Origin: Geobacteraceae bacterium
GTDB lineage: Bacteria; Desulfobacterota; Desulfuromonadia; Geobacterales; Geobacteraceae
Assembly (NCBI GenBank): GCA_028683555.1
Contig: JAQUHN010000021.1
Location: 1-34,489 of the forward strand
Length of the DNA stretch: 34,489 nt
Reading direction: 5' to 3'
The notes beneath the pieces are model-generated. The model was not told the DNA's origin and did no database searches. It saw nothing but the letters and a program-made list of their open reading frames with translations. How positions within the stretch are numbered: position 1 is the first letter of the stretch; each line of letters starts with the position of its first letter. Shown piece after piece: positions 21,047 through 29,360 of the stretch. Made by a program: the position numbers and the translations under genes.

Positions 21047-23029
21047 ATGACAAATAACAGTACAGATAAATCCAGTTTTCGCCCGGATACCCGTCGGGAC
21101 GAGGAAGAAAACATCCTGCGCCCTGTCAGGGACTCTTCGCTCTCCATTTTTTTTCAGAACGCCGACTTGCGCTATACCAGGTTCTGTAATCCCTTGCCGG
21201 GCATGAAAGGTGAAGAAATCATCGGTAAAACCGATGAAGAGCTTTTTTCGGCCGAAAATGCAGCCAAATTGACGGAGTTGAAGAAAGCTGCACTCGCGGG
21301 TACTGCGATCATTAAGGCAGAGGTCTCACTTACCCATGGCCGGGAAGAATCCTTCTTTGAATTGTCGGTGGAGCAGGTGCGCGAAAAGTCCGGCACGGTG
21401 ACCGGAATTGCCGGTGTCATGGTGGATGTTTCCGACCGGAAAAGGGTCGAGGCCACCCTTTCAAAGTCGGAAGAACTGCTGCGACTGGTTTTTGACGCAA
21501 TTCCCGACCTGCTTTCCGTGCAGAACAGAGACCTGCGCATTCTGTTCAGCAACTGGCACGGCGGCTACGAGTATGTCTCGGCCGATCTCCGCGACAAGCA
21601 TCCCTTCTGTTATGATGCCTATTATCCCGGCAGGGGAGAGCCATGCGAATCGTGTCATGTGCTGGAGGCATTCAGAACGGGCAAGGCGGTGTTCATTGAA
21701 AAAGTCAATCCAAGGATCGGTTGCGTCGAGGCCCATGCCTATCCGGTGTTTGACGATTCCGGCAACGTGGTGCTGGTCATCGAACATATCCGGGATATTA
21801 CCGAGCGGAAACGTTCCGAGGAGCGTCTGGCAAGGATAAACGAGACGTTTCTCGGTTTTGGCGCTGATACCGACCAGAATATCAACCGGCTCGTGGCCCT
21901 TTGCGGAGAACAGCTGCAGGCGAGTTGCGCACTCTACAACCGGCTCGAAAACGGATGGATGAAAGCGGTCGGCCACTGGCATACCCCGCCTGATTTTCCC
22001 CTGCTGGTCAAGCCGGACGGGCTTATGTGCCATGACGTGATGAAAGGCAGTTCCGAAGAACTCTGGGTGCTGAGGGACCTCCCGACAACCCCCTATGCCG
22101 AAACTAATCCGAATGTATTGCGTTATGGTCTTAAAACCTATATCGGCAAAGCGGTTTCCTTTGGCGGGGATAATATCGGTACACTGTGCGTTGTGTACCA
22201 GGAAGATTATAACCCGAGTGAAGACGAAAAACAGTTGCTGGGAATCATTGCCGGCGCCATCGGTATCGAGGAAAAGCGCAAGCGTGCGGAAGATGATATG
22301 CGTCTTTTGAACGCCGAACTGGAAAAAAGGGTTGCCGCACGGACGGCAGAATTGGAACTGGCCAACCGTGAACTGGAAGCCTTCAATTATTCCGTGTCCC
22401 ATGACCTGCATGCACCGCTGATGATCATGGAAGGTTTTTCCCGGGAACTCATTTCCCGCTACGCGCACTGTCTCGACGACAACGGTCGTTACTACCTGGA
22501 GAGGATTCAGGCTGCCGGCAGACGCATGGAGGGGTTGATTGACGCGATTCTCAGGCTTGCAACCCTTTCCCGGAGTTCTATGCAGCGGGAAAGGGTCGAT
22601 CTTAGCAGGATGGCTCTTCTGGTGGCGGCGGACTTGCGGCAACGGGAGCCTGAGCGGTCGGTGGAATTTAACATTGCGGCGGATCTCTTTGTGGAAGGGG
22701 ACAAACGGCTGCTGAAAATAGCCCTGGAAAACCTGTTTGGCAATGCCTGGAAGTATACCGCGAGAAAAGAGTCGGCCCTGATCGAGTTCGGTTGCCGCGA
22801 CCAGGATGGCGAGCTGGTCTATTTTGTCCGTGATAACGGTATCGGTTTTGCCATGCAGAGTGCCGACTCGTTGTTTATTCCATTCCAGCGGCTTCATTCC
22901 GGTGAGGACTTTGCCGGTCACGGTATCGGGCTTGCCACCGTGAAACGTATCATAGAGTGCCATGGCGGAAGGGTCTGGGCCGAAGGGGAAGTCGACCAGG
23001 GGGCCACGTTCTATTTCACTCTGCGGTAA
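21047..23029 (+). CDS. Multi-sensor histidine kinase (PAS-PAS-GAF-HisKA-HATPase)
   Basis: This 660-residue product has no membrane segment. Two PAS domains come first, each ending in the typical DxSDRKR or DITERKR exit. The second contains the cysteine motif GEPCESCHVLEAF, of the type that can bind metal or form a disulfide. A GAF-like domain follows (about 265-405; signature KAVSFGGDNIGTLCVVY), then a coiled coil, HisKA (His452 in YSVSHDLHAPL, the bacteriophytochrome-like subtype) and HATPase (N-box NLFGNAWKYT, G1 DNGIGF, G2 GHGIGLATVKRI). A long frame opens at 20786 inside the previous gene. The ATG at 21047 follows GGCGGAG and removes non-domain sequence. It is the third consecutive kinase gene. 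Confidence 0.9.
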   Translation: MTNNSTDKSSFRPDTRRDEEENILRPVRDSSLSIFFQNADLRYTRFCNPLPGMKGEEIIGKTDEELFSAENAAKLTELKKAALAGTAIIKAEVSLTHGREESFFELSVEQVREKSGTVTGIAGVMVDVSDRKRVEATLSKSEELLRLVFDAIPDLLSVQNRDLRILFSNWHGGYEYVSADLRDKHPFCYDAYYPGRGEPCESCHVLEAFRTGKAVFIEKVNPRIGCVEAHAYPVFDDSGNVVLVIEHIRDITERKRSEERLARINETFLGFGADTDQNINRLVALCGEQLQASCALYNRLENGWMKAVGHWHTPPDFPLLVKPDGLMCHDVMKGSSEELWVLRDLPTTPYAETNPNVLRYGLKTYIGKAVSFGGDNIGTLCVVYQEDYNPSEDEKQLLGIIAGAIGIEEKRKRAEDDMRLLNAELEKRVAARTAELELANRELEAFNYSVSHDLHAPLMIMEGFSRELISRYAHCLDDNGRYYLERIQAAGRRMEGLIDAILRLATLSRSSMQRERVDLSRMALLVAADLRQREPERSVEFNIAADLFVEGDKRLLKIALENLFGNAWKYTARKESALIEFGCRDQDGELVYFVRDNGIGFAMQSADSLFIPFQRLHSGEDFAGHGIGLATVKRIIECHGGRVWAEGEVDQGATFYFTLR

Positions 23030-23064
23030 CAAATCGCTAGCCAGACATCACTCGGAACCATACC

Positions 23065-23991
23065 ATGGAATATGCAATCTCACTCCGGAATATAACCAAG
23101 CTCTATGGCGGTCTGCGGGCAGTAGACAATTTTTCCCTTGATGTCCGCTCAGAAACCATCTTCGGCCTGCTCGGTCCGAACGGCGCGGGAAAGACCACCC
23201 TGATCAAGATCCTCACGACTCTCATGCATCCCACCTCGGGTTCTGCCTCGGTCGAGGGATATAGCATCCTGACGGATGACAAGGCGGTACGCAGGCTGAT
23301 CGGCGTTGTTCCGCAGGAAAACAATCTTGACCGCTACCTTACTGCCCGGGAAAACCTGGCGCTCCATGCCCGGATGCACGGCATCCGTTCCCGGGATTAC
23401 AATCCCCGCATCGACGAGCTGCTGGAGCTGTTCGGGTTGAGCGGGCGGCAGCACGATTTTCCCGATACCTTTTCCGGCGGCATGCAGCGACGCCTGGTAG
23501 TGGCGCGCGCGCTGATCCACAACCCGCGTGTGCTTTTTCTGGACGAGCCGACGGCGGGGCTCGATCCCCAATCGCGCCGTGTTCTCTGGGAGCACATCCA
23601 GTCGCTCCGCTCGACCATGACGATTTTTCTCACCACCCATTACATGGACGAGGCGGAAGAGCTGTGCGAACGGATCGTGATCATGGATCACGGTACGACC
23701 CTGGTTGACGGCACGGCGGAAGAGCTGAAGGAGAGATTTGCCCACTCCCACCTTTATGAGCTGGAATTCCGGGCTAATTCCGATCGTTACGAAGGTGTTC
23801 TCAGGGCTTTTTCTTTTATCGAGTCCTTTGAACGGCGGGGTAACGTTTTCCGTCTGGTTCTGCCGGCCGAGGAGTTCCTGAAGCCCCTCATGGATGGCAT
23901 CGGCAGCGCCGACATCAAGCGAATCTGCCTGGAGGAACCTTCCCTGGAGGATGTGTTTATCGGCCTGACGGGCAAGAAGATCCGGGAATGA
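23065..23991 (+). CDS. ABC transporter ATP-binding protein (DrrA/NodI/CcmA-like)
   Basis: This 308-residue ATPase powers an ABC-2 type exporter whose permease is the next gene. Motifs in order: Walker A GPNGAGKTT (about 37-45), Q-loop VVPQENNLDRYLT, signature FSGGMQRRL, Walker B VLFLDEPTAGLDP and H-loop TTHYMDEAEEL. The extended C-terminal domain (about 225-308) with LEDVFIGLTGKK is typical of exporters for drugs, polysaccharides or lipids. The substrate cannot be told from sequence. Its position before the radical SAM, hemE and hemH genes makes a tetrapyrrole link possible but unproven. Confidence 0.93.
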   Translation: MEYAISLRNITKLYGGLRAVDNFSLDVRSETIFGLLGPNGAGKTTLIKILTTLMHPTSGSASVEGYSILTDDKAVRRLIGVVPQENNLDRYLTARENLALHARMHGIRSRDYNPRIDELLELFGLSGRQHDFPDTFSGGMQRRLVVARALIHNPRVLFLDEPTAGLDPQSRRVLWEHIQSLRSTMTIFLTTHYMDEAEELCERIVIMDHGTTLVDGTAEELKERFAHSHLYELEFRANSDRYEGVLRAFSFIESFERRGNVFRLVLPAEEFLKPLMDGIGSADIKRICLEEPSLEDVFIGLTGKKIRE

Positions 23992-23999
23992 AATAGACG

Positions 24000-24027
24000 G
24001 TTCAACCTTCAACCTTGAACGTTGAAC
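24000..24027. repeat. 28-bp imperfect palindrome built from TTCAA/TTGAA units
   Basis: The sequence runs GTTCAAC-CTTCAAC-CTTGAAC-GTTGAAC. It equals its own reverse complement at 24 of 28 positions, and the mismatches are symmetrical. It lies between the ATPase stop (23991) and the permease ribosome site. It could be a protein-binding operator with four half-sites, an mRNA stem or a dispersed repeat. Confidence 0.7.
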
Positions 24028-24042
24028 AAAAAAGAGGTTGTC

Positions 24043-24798
24043 ATGTTTCGAGGCGCGTTTACCATCTGGGGGCGTGACATGCGGGTGTTCAGGAGGAGCC
24101 TGTTCTCCGAACTGCTGGCGGTTATCGCCTACCCTCTCACCCTGTATATGGCGTTTGGCGTGGGATTGAAGGGATATATTTCCGATGTGGAGGGGGTTTC
24201 GTATTCCCTGTTCATTGCTCCGGGGCTGATCTCCATGACCGCGGTCATCGCCGCTTTTGAAGAAAACGCCTGGAGCATGTGGTTTCACCGCAAGGTGCAG
24301 CGGACCATCGAGGAATATCGGGTGAATCCCATCACGGTGTATGATATCGTTATCGGTAAGATCGTGTCCGGCTTCTTCCAGGGAGCGATCAAGGGACTTG
24401 CCGTCGCAGTGGTCATTTTGCTGCTCACGCCGTTCCGGTTTTCCCTCGGTCATTTTTTCGTCTATCTGTATTTCATCGGCTTCGGCTCCATGGTGTTTTC
24501 CTGCGCTGGAACCATCTGCGGCACCGTAATCGACAAACCGGAGAATATCGGCAGGATCCAGGGTGTGGTCATTGTCCCCCTGATCTTTCTGTCGGGAATC
24601 TTTTTCCCGCTCTCCTCCTACCCGGCAACGGTTCTGCCCTTTGTCAAGATTCTTCCCACCACGGCCATTTTCGAAGGCGCCCGCCTGTCCCTGTTACGGG
24701 GAATCATGGATGTGCGCTATTCTCTGATCCTGCTCGTGACCGCGGCAGTTGCCTTTGTGCTCGCGGTGTGGATATTCAACCGGAAGATCGAGGAGTAA
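24043..24798 (+). CDS. ABC-2 type transporter permease (DrrB/NodJ-like)
   Basis: This 251-residue inner-membrane protein has about six hydrophobic helices and is the channel partner of the upstream ATPase. Family features include LAVIAYPLTLYMAFGVGLKG, a conserved soluble loop with YRVNPITVYDIVIGKI, and the late motif PLIFLSGIFFPLSSYP with LPTTAIFEGAR. An in-frame TTG at 24022 would lengthen it by 7 residues but falls inside the palindrome. The ATG at 24043 follows AAAGAGG at normal spacing and was chosen. The TAA stop overlaps the next ATG by one base. Confidence 0.92.
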   Translation: MFRGAFTIWGRDMRVFRRSLFSELLAVIAYPLTLYMAFGVGLKGYISDVEGVSYSLFIAPGLISMTAVIAAFEENAWSMWFHRKVQRTIEEYRVNPITVYDIVIGKIVSGFFQGAIKGLAVAVVILLLTPFRFSLGHFFVYLYFIGFGSMVFSCAGTICGTVIDKPENIGRIQGVVIVPLIFLSGIFFPLSSYPATVLPFVKILPTTAIFEGARLSLLRGIMDVRYSLILLVTAAVAFVLAVWIFNRKIEE

Positions 24799-25103
24799 TG
24801 GAAACAGCAGCAAAGGAAAAGTTCAGGACTTTGGCCAACGATATTGTCGATTGGGGTGAACGGTTTCTGCGAGTCAGGTCCGCGTATGGCGAGGAGGCGG
24901 CCGGCCAGGTGCTCGGTGGTATCACCGAGTGGCTGGGAGGAGACCTGGTGGATGGAATGCCGGTCATGCCGCTGGAGGATTGGACCATGCTGGACGAGTT
25001 GGCAGAGGAGTTGCTCCAGGCCTGCAAAGCCTGCCTTGGCGGCCAACCGGATGCGGAACGGCGCCTGTGTGATAGTATTGAAAAGGCCCGGAGGGTGCGG
25101 TGA
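24798..25103 (+). CDS. Small hypothetical protein between the ABC transporter and the radical SAM enzyme
   Basis: This 101-residue protein matches no family I recognise. It looks all-helical and acidic, with no signal peptide or membrane helix. It has one Cys pair ([11 protein letters not shown]) and a pair of Trp-containing segments ([19 protein letters not shown]). The ATG shares one base with the permease stop (TAATG), the ribosome site GAGGAG lies in the permease end, and its stop overlaps the radical SAM start. Tight coupling on both sides suggests a job in the same pathway. An accessory or chaperone role for the radical SAM enzyme or the transporter is speculation. Confidence 0.82.
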   Translation: METAAKEKFRTLANDIVDWGERFLRVRSAYGEEAAGQVLGGITEWLGGDLVDGMPVMPLEDWTMLDELAEELLQACKACLGGQPDAERRLCDSIEKARRVR

Positions 25104-26173
25104 GCATGGAATTCATGCCGAAATGGATTGCCTGGGAAGTGACTCAGAGATGCAACCTGAAGTGCGTCCATTGCCGCTGCTCTGCCACCGAGGACTCCTC
25201 CGAGGGGGATTTTACCAGCGAAGAAGGGAAACGGCTGTTGCGGGACATTGCCGAGTTCAGCAAGCCGGTGGTGGTTCTTTCCGGCGGCGAGCCGCTGCTG
25301 CGGCCCGACATTTTTGAACTGGCCTCGTTCGGCACGTCGCTCGGGCTGCGCATGTGCATGGCCACCAACGGCGCCCTGGTGAATGACGAGATATGCCGTT
25401 GCATGCAAGAGGCGGGCATCCGGATGGTCTCCCTCTCTCTTGACGGTAGCACTGCTGCCATTCACGACGATTTCCGCCAGTGTTCCGGAGCATTTGACGG
25501 GGCTGTGCGGGCGGCGGAGGTCTTTCGCCGCAACGGCCAGAAATTCCTCATCAACTCTTCCTTCACGAAACGGAACCAGGCCGATATCCCCAATGTTTTC
25601 CGCCTGGCCAAGTCGCTCGGCGCAGTTGCCTGGTACCTGTTCATGATTGTGCCGACCGGCCGCGGGGAGGAGATCCTCGACGAACTGATTTCGAAAGAGG
25701 ATTACGAGCAAATCCTCGAGTGGCACTACCAGCAGGAAAAGAATGAAGACGCCATTCTGATGCGGCCCACCTGTGCTCCTCATTACTACCGGGTCGTGCC
25801 GCAACGGGCCAAGGCCGAAGGGATAACCTTCGAACGCCGCTCGTTGAGCTTTTCCACCGGCGGCGGCAAGGGGTGCATTGCGGCCCAGTCCATTTGCCTC
25901 ATCGACTGCTTCGGCAATGTCAAACCCTGTTCCTATTTTCCCCGCAGTGCCGGCAACGTGAAACAGACCCCTTTTCGGGAGATCTGGGAAAACTCAGCCC
26001 TTTTCCGCGAACTGCGCGACTTCAAGAGTTACAAGGGAAAGTGTGGCGTATGCGAATTCCTCAACGTGTGTGGCGGTTGCCGGGCCCGGGCCGATGCGGT
26101 GTATGGGGATTATCTGGAAGAGGAGCCGTTCTGCAGTTACGTACCGGTACGGTTGAAAAATAACAAGAAGTAA
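25100..26173 (+). CDS. Radical SAM/SPASM protein, AhbC/AhbD/NirJ-like (alternative heme or heme d1 type)
   Basis: This 357-residue enzyme has the radical SAM cluster motif CNLKCVHC (Cys18, 22, 25), the SAM-binding GGEPLL and typical core strands. The C-terminal SPASM-like region has cysteines for auxiliary Fe-S clusters: [20 protein letters not shown], then [19 protein letters not shown] and a final PFCSY. This pattern is characteristic of AhbC, AhbD and NirJ, which remove or modify porphyrin side chains. Adjacent hemE and hemH support a tetrapyrrole substrate. Which reaction it performs cannot be decided from sequence alone. The GTG at 25100 has GGAGG at 5 bp; an ATG at 25106 is the alternative start. 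Confidence 0.9.
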   Translation: MSMEFMPKWIAWEVTQRCNLKCVHCRCSATEDSSEGDFTSEEGKRLLRDIAEFSKPVVVLSGGEPLLRPDIFELASFGTSLGLRMCMATNGALVNDEICRCMQEAGIRMVSLSLDGSTAAIHDDFRQCSGAFDGAVRAAEVFRRNGQKFLINSSFTKRNQADIPNVFRLAKSLGAVAWYLFMIVPTGRGEEILDELISKEDYEQILEWHYQQEKNEDAILMRPTCAPHYYRVVPQRAKAEGITFERRSLSFSTGGGKGCIAAQSICLIDCFGNVKPCSYFPRSAGNVKQTPFREIWENSALFRELRDFKSYKGKCGVCEFLNVCGGCRARADAVYGDYLEEEPFCSYVPVRLKNNKK

Positions 26174-26208
26174 CAGGATCTACAGAATAAAAAGGATTAG
26201 TAACTCCA

Positions 26209-26241
26209 AGACCTGCCAGGTTTTGAACACCTGGCAGGTCT
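26209..26241. repeat. 33-bp palindromic repeat, copy A (intergenic)
   Basis: The arms AGACCTGCCAGGT (26209-26221) and ACCTGGCAGGTCT (26229-26241) are perfect inverted repeats with a 7-nt loop TTTGAAC. It lies in the 92-bp gap between the radical SAM gene and hemE. A copy identical at 31 of 33 positions lies inside the ABC exporter gene at 33562-33594. No T-run follows, so it is not an obvious terminator. It has the look of a REP or other dispersed palindromic element. Confidence 0.88.
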
Positions 26242-26265
26242 GACCCATGATCGAAAAGGAGTTGT

Positions 26266-27291
26266 ATGAACACCCGCTTTCTCGATGCCTGCCGGGGCCT
26301 GCCGGTCGACCGTACGCCGGTCTGGCTGATGCGCCAGGCAGGTCGCTATCTTCCCGAATACCGGCGCATACGCTCTGCATGTTCTTTCCTGGAGCTTTGC
26401 AAGAGCCCGGAACTGGCCGCCGAAGTGACTATTCAGCCGGTGGATATTCTCGGGGTGGATGCGGCAATCCTGTTTTCCGATATCCTCACTCCCATCGAAC
26501 CGATGGGGCTGGAGTTGGACTTTGTGCCCGGACCGGTGTTCGAAAATCCGGTCCGCACCCTGGCCGATGTGGAGGCGCTGCGCATGCCGGTGATGGAGCA
26601 GGACGTGCCCTATGTGCTCGAAACCATCCGCATTCTGCGCTGCGAACTGGCGGGGCGGGTTCCCCTGATCGGTTTCGGCGGGGCACCCTTCACCCTTGCC
26701 TGCTATATGGTGGAGGGCAAAGGTTCGAAGGATTTTGCCACCATCAAAAAGATGATCTATTGCGCTCCCGAGATCTACCGCGCCCTGATGGAGACGGTGG
26801 CCGAGATGCTGGTCGCCTACTTGGGAGCCCAGGTTGAGGCGGGCGCCCAGGCAATCCAGATTTTCGACACGTGGGGTGGAATTCTGTCGCCCAGTGATTA
26901 TGAACGCTATGTCCGCCCCTACACGGCTCGGGTGATTTCCGGGCTGGCAGGGTGTGGTGTGCCGATCATCCATTTCGTCAAGGGGGCGGGTACCATGCTG
27001 GAGACCGTAAGAGAGGCGGGGGGCGATGTTGTGGGGCTCGACTGGCACATCAGCCTGGGCAAAGCGCGGGAGACTCTCGGCCCCGGCGTGCCGGTGCAGG
27101 GAAACCTGGATCCGACGGTTCTTTTTGGGCCAAAGTCGCTGATCGAGGCGGAGGTGCAGAGAATTCTCCGCGAGAACGACGGCAGGCCCGGCCATATCTT
27201 CAACCTGGGGCACGGTATCCTGCCGGAAACCCCGCCGGAGAACGCGAAGTTCATGGTGGAGTGCGTGCACCGGCTGTCGGCAAAGGGTTGA
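26266..27291 (+). CDS. hemE: Uroporphyrinogen decarboxylase
   Basis: HemE converts uroporphyrinogen III to coproporphyrinogen III by removing four acetate carboxyl groups, the first step committed to protoporphyrin or coproheme. The 341-residue product has the signature [19 protein letters not shown]. It also has [14 protein letters not shown] with the catalytic Asp region, [16 protein letters not shown], and the late [10 protein letters not shown] and [17 protein letters not shown]. Length is normal. AAAAGGAG precedes the ATG. The stop is 2 bp from the hemH ATG. Confidence 0.98.
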   Translation: MNTRFLDACRGLPVDRTPVWLMRQAGRYLPEYRRIRSACSFLELCKSPELAAEVTIQPVDILGVDAAILFSDILTPIEPMGLELDFVPGPVFENPVRTLADVEALRMPVMEQDVPYVLETIRILRCELAGRVPLIGFGGAPFTLACYMVEGKGSKDFATIKKMIYCAPEIYRALMETVAEMLVAYLGAQVEAGAQAIQIFDTWGGILSPSDYERYVRPYTARVISGLAGCGVPIIHFVKGAGTMLETVREAGGDVVGLDWHISLGKARETLGPGVPVQGNLDPTVLFGPKSLIEAEVQRILRENDGRPGHIFNLGHGILPETPPENAKFMVECVHRLSAKG

Positions 27292-27293
27292 TC

Positions 27294-28247
27294 ATGTCTG
27301 ACAAAACCGCCGTGCTTCTGCTCCAGATGGGTGGCCCCGACTCGCTCGATGCCGTGGAGCCCTTTCTCCTGAATCTCTTTTCCGATCGGGAGATCATCAA
27401 GCTCGGCCCAGCTTTTCTTCAGCCGGTCCTGGCCCGCTGGATCGCCCGCCGCCGGGCGCCGAAGGTGGAGGCCCAGTATGAGAAGATCGGCGGCCGCTCG
27501 CCGATCCGCGAGCTGACCTCCGCCCAGGCGCGTGCCCTGGAAGAAAGGCTCGGTGACCCATTTCGCTGTTTCCCGGCCATGCGCTACTGGCGGCCTTCGA
27601 CCATCGAGGCGCTGGCCGCGGTGAAAAAAGCGGGGCTTTCGCGGATTGTCGCCCTGCCCCTCTATCCCCACTACTCACGGGCCACGACCGGTTCCAGTGT
27701 CAACGAGCTGCGGAGAGTGCTTGCTCTCTCCAGGGTGGCATTCGACGTTTCCTACATCGAGAGTTTTCATGACCATTCCTGCTACATCGAGGCGCTGGTC
27801 CGCACGATAGAAGAAGGCATCTCTTTCTTCTCCGGAGAGGAAGACCTCACCCTGCTCTTCTCGGCCCATTCCCTGCCCGTTTCATTCATTGAAAGCGGCG
27901 ATCCCTACCTTTCCCAGCTGGAGGAGACGGTGCGGCTCGTCATGGATCGCTTTCCGGGTGTCCGGCATGACCTGGCCTTCCAGTCGAAGGCGGGGCCGGT
28001 GAAATGGCTGGAGCCGGCCACTGAAGAAACCATCGCCCGGCTCGCCGCTTCAGGCTGCCAAAACCTGCTGGTGGTGCCGGTTTCCTTTGTCAGCGATCAT
28101 ATCGAAACCCTCTACGAGATCGACATCACCTATGCCGCACTGGCGCGGGAGCAGGGAATCGTGAATTTTCGTCGCGCCCCTTCCCTCAACACCTCTCCCT
28201 TGTTTATCGACTGCCTCGCTGATCTGGTGCGGAAAGCTCTCACCTAA
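27294..28247 (+). CDS. hemH: Ferrochelatase
   Basis: HemH inserts ferrous iron into protoporphyrin IX, or coproporphyrin III in some bacteria. The 317-residue product starts [20 protein letters not shown], resembling the proteobacterial type. It contains [18 protein letters not shown], the active-site [13 protein letters not shown] (His192) and [16 protein letters not shown] (Glu271). A longer open frame begins inside hemE, but the ATG at 27294 fits the family N-terminus and the 2-bp spacing to hemE. No hemG or hemN lies in the window. Whether its substrate is protoporphyrin or coproporphyrin cannot be read from sequence. Confidence 0.96.
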   Translation: MSDKTAVLLLQMGGPDSLDAVEPFLLNLFSDREIIKLGPAFLQPVLARWIARRRAPKVEAQYEKIGGRSPIRELTSAQARALEERLGDPFRCFPAMRYWRPSTIEALAAVKKAGLSRIVALPLYPHYSRATTGSSVNELRRVLALSRVAFDVSYIESFHDHSCYIEALVRTIEEGISFFSGEEDLTLLFSAHSLPVSFIESGDPYLSQLEETVRLVMDRFPGVRHDLAFQSKAGPVKWLEPATEETIARLAASGCQNLLVVPVSFVSDHIETLYEIDITYAALAREQGIVNFRRAPSLNTSPLFIDCLADLVRKALT

Positions 28248-28315
28248 ATCACGGTATTATCCAGGCGGCAGGTCTCTGTGCTTGCCCTTGCCGTGTCGGC
28301 TCGAGTTTTGGGCGG

Positions 28316-28343
28316 CCATAGGGGGGGACTGCCCCCACAATGG
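28316..28343. repeat. G/C-run hairpin between convergent hemH and the protoglobin gene
   Basis: GGGGG-ACTG-CCCCC (28323-28336) is enclosed by an outer CCAT/ATGG pair (28316-28319 and 28340-28343). It sits in the 112-bp gap between two converging genes, 16 bp from the protoglobin stop. Position suggests a bidirectional transcription barrier, but there is no T-run, so an intrinsic terminator is not demonstrated. Confidence 0.5.
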
Positions 28344-28359
28344 ATGACATCTGGTTCCG

Positions 28360-29262
28360 TCAGCGCGTCAGGCCGTCGCGCTGGCTTTTCGCCACCAGAA
28401 AGTAGACAATTCCCAAAATCAGCAGGGTACCGGCCAGGAATAGCTGGGTTTCCAGGGCATCGTGGCGCAGGGTGGAGATGAGGATTTCCCGTATCAGGGC
28501 GACCATGATCACACCGATAAAGACCAGGATGTTGAACCTTCCCCCTTTCAGGTTCTTGATCTCATTGCCCATCAGTTCGATCATCATCCAGAGAATCAGC
28601 AGGGTACCGAGCGCGCTCAGGATCCCTTTTTCAATGTCGCCTCGGAAGATATGAAAGAGGTCCCAGACAAACAGGGCAACCACCGAGATGGACACCCCGG
28701 CCAGGGCCATCACCAGGATCAGGTTCAGGCCGTAGGTGAACCGTTCCGTTGCCCTGATCAGCTTTGATTCCAGGCGGTGGGAAACAAATTCCTTCTTCAG
28801 TTCCTCTTCCAGGTAGGAGGCGCTCATCACGTCCAGGTTGGCATCGAGGATCTTGTCGGTGGCGTCGATCAAGCGGCGGCGCATCTCCACGTCGGGATAC
28901 GAGTCCCGGATGAGTTTCGTTACCAGCTGCCGGACAAAATTCATGGCGCAGTTGACGAAGTGGGCATTGAGTCCGATGCGGACATGGGCAAGGCCGATTT
29001 TTTCCAGCTTCCGCAGGTAGTGATTGTCGTATTTTCCGGAAAAGAGATCGGTGAACCAGGTCTGGTGGGATTTCTTCAGCCGTTGCAGAACGACGTCGTC
29101 CTGGAGGAATGCGGCGGTTTCGGGGATGCCGAGCAGGTAATCGTACAGCTCATCGGCCAGCTTGACTTTATTGGCTTCCGCCTGGGGGAGAAAAGAGGCC
29201 AGCAGTTCGGCGTCTTCGTCGCTGAAAAGGTAATGCCGTTTCAGATCATCGATGGTAACCAT
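28360..29262 (-). CDS. Protoglobin-PsiE-like fusion membrane protein
   Basis: This 300-residue protein has an N-terminal globin-coupled-sensor type globin (about 1-165). The predicted proximal heme ligand is His93 in GLAHVRIGLNAHFV. A short helical linker joins it to four hydrophobic helices (about 178-203, 213-231, 243-263, 272-292). The last two segments (GRFNILVFIGVIMVALIREI and FLAGTLLILGIVYFLVA) resemble the PsiE family of phosphate-starvation membrane proteins. A heme-bound gas or redox sensor coupled to a membrane output is the simplest reading; its action is unknown. The frame stays open far upstream opposite other genes. The ATG at 29262 has GGAG at 7 bp and a good promoter, and matches the protoglobin N-terminus. 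Confidence 0.88.
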   Translation of the reverse strand: MVTIDDLKRHYLFSDEDAELLASFLPQAEANKVKLADELYDYLLGIPETAAFLQDDVVLQRLKKSHQTWFTDLFSGKYDNHYLRKLEKIGLAHVRIGLNAHFVNCAMNFVRQLVTKLIRDSYPDVEMRRRLIDATDKILDANLDVMSASYLEEELKKEFVSHRLESKLIRATERFTYGLNLILVMALAGVSISVVALFVWDLFHIFRGDIEKGILSALGTLLILWMMIELMGNEIKNLKGGRFNILVFIGVIMVALIREILISTLRHDALETQLFLAGTLLILGIVYFLVAKSQRDGLTR

Positions 29263-29291
29263 GGGCGTCTCCACACGGAAAAGGTGAGGCA

Positions 29292-29320
29292 AGTATACGG
29301 CCAAACCGCACCGATTGCAA
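29292..29320 (-). promoter_or_regulatory. Sigma-70-type promoter for the protoglobin gene
   Basis: On the minus strand TTGCAA (29315-29320) and TATACT (29292-29297) are separated by exactly 17 bp. The -10 ends 29 bp before the protoglobin ATG at 29262. This is the clearest sigma-70 promoter in the window. The -35 hexamer is itself a palindrome, but no good -10 faces the other way at the right distance. Confidence 0.72.
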
Positions 29321-29348
29321 TTATTCCGCCCGCTATGGTACAAAGGTA

Positions 29349-29360
29349 CCTTACGTAAGG
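29349..29360. repeat. 12-bp palindrome overlapping the MoxR gene ribosome binding site
   Basis: CCTTACGTAAGG is a perfect palindrome whose right arm is part of the AAGGAGG Shine-Dalgarno (29357-29363) of the downstream gene. GGTAC occurs twice just before it (TATGGTACAAAGGTACC). It could be a regulator site between the two divergent genes or a small stem that hides the ribosome site. Confidence 0.6.

Noticed and set aside
21461-23032. 523-codon minus-strand frame opposite the third kinase
   Set aside because: The plus-strand frame has clear PAS, GAF and kinase motifs. The antisense product has none.
23149-24453. 434-codon minus-strand frame spanning the ABC ATPase and permease genes
   Set aside because: Antisense to two genes with clear motifs; its His- and Gln-rich product resembles no protein family.
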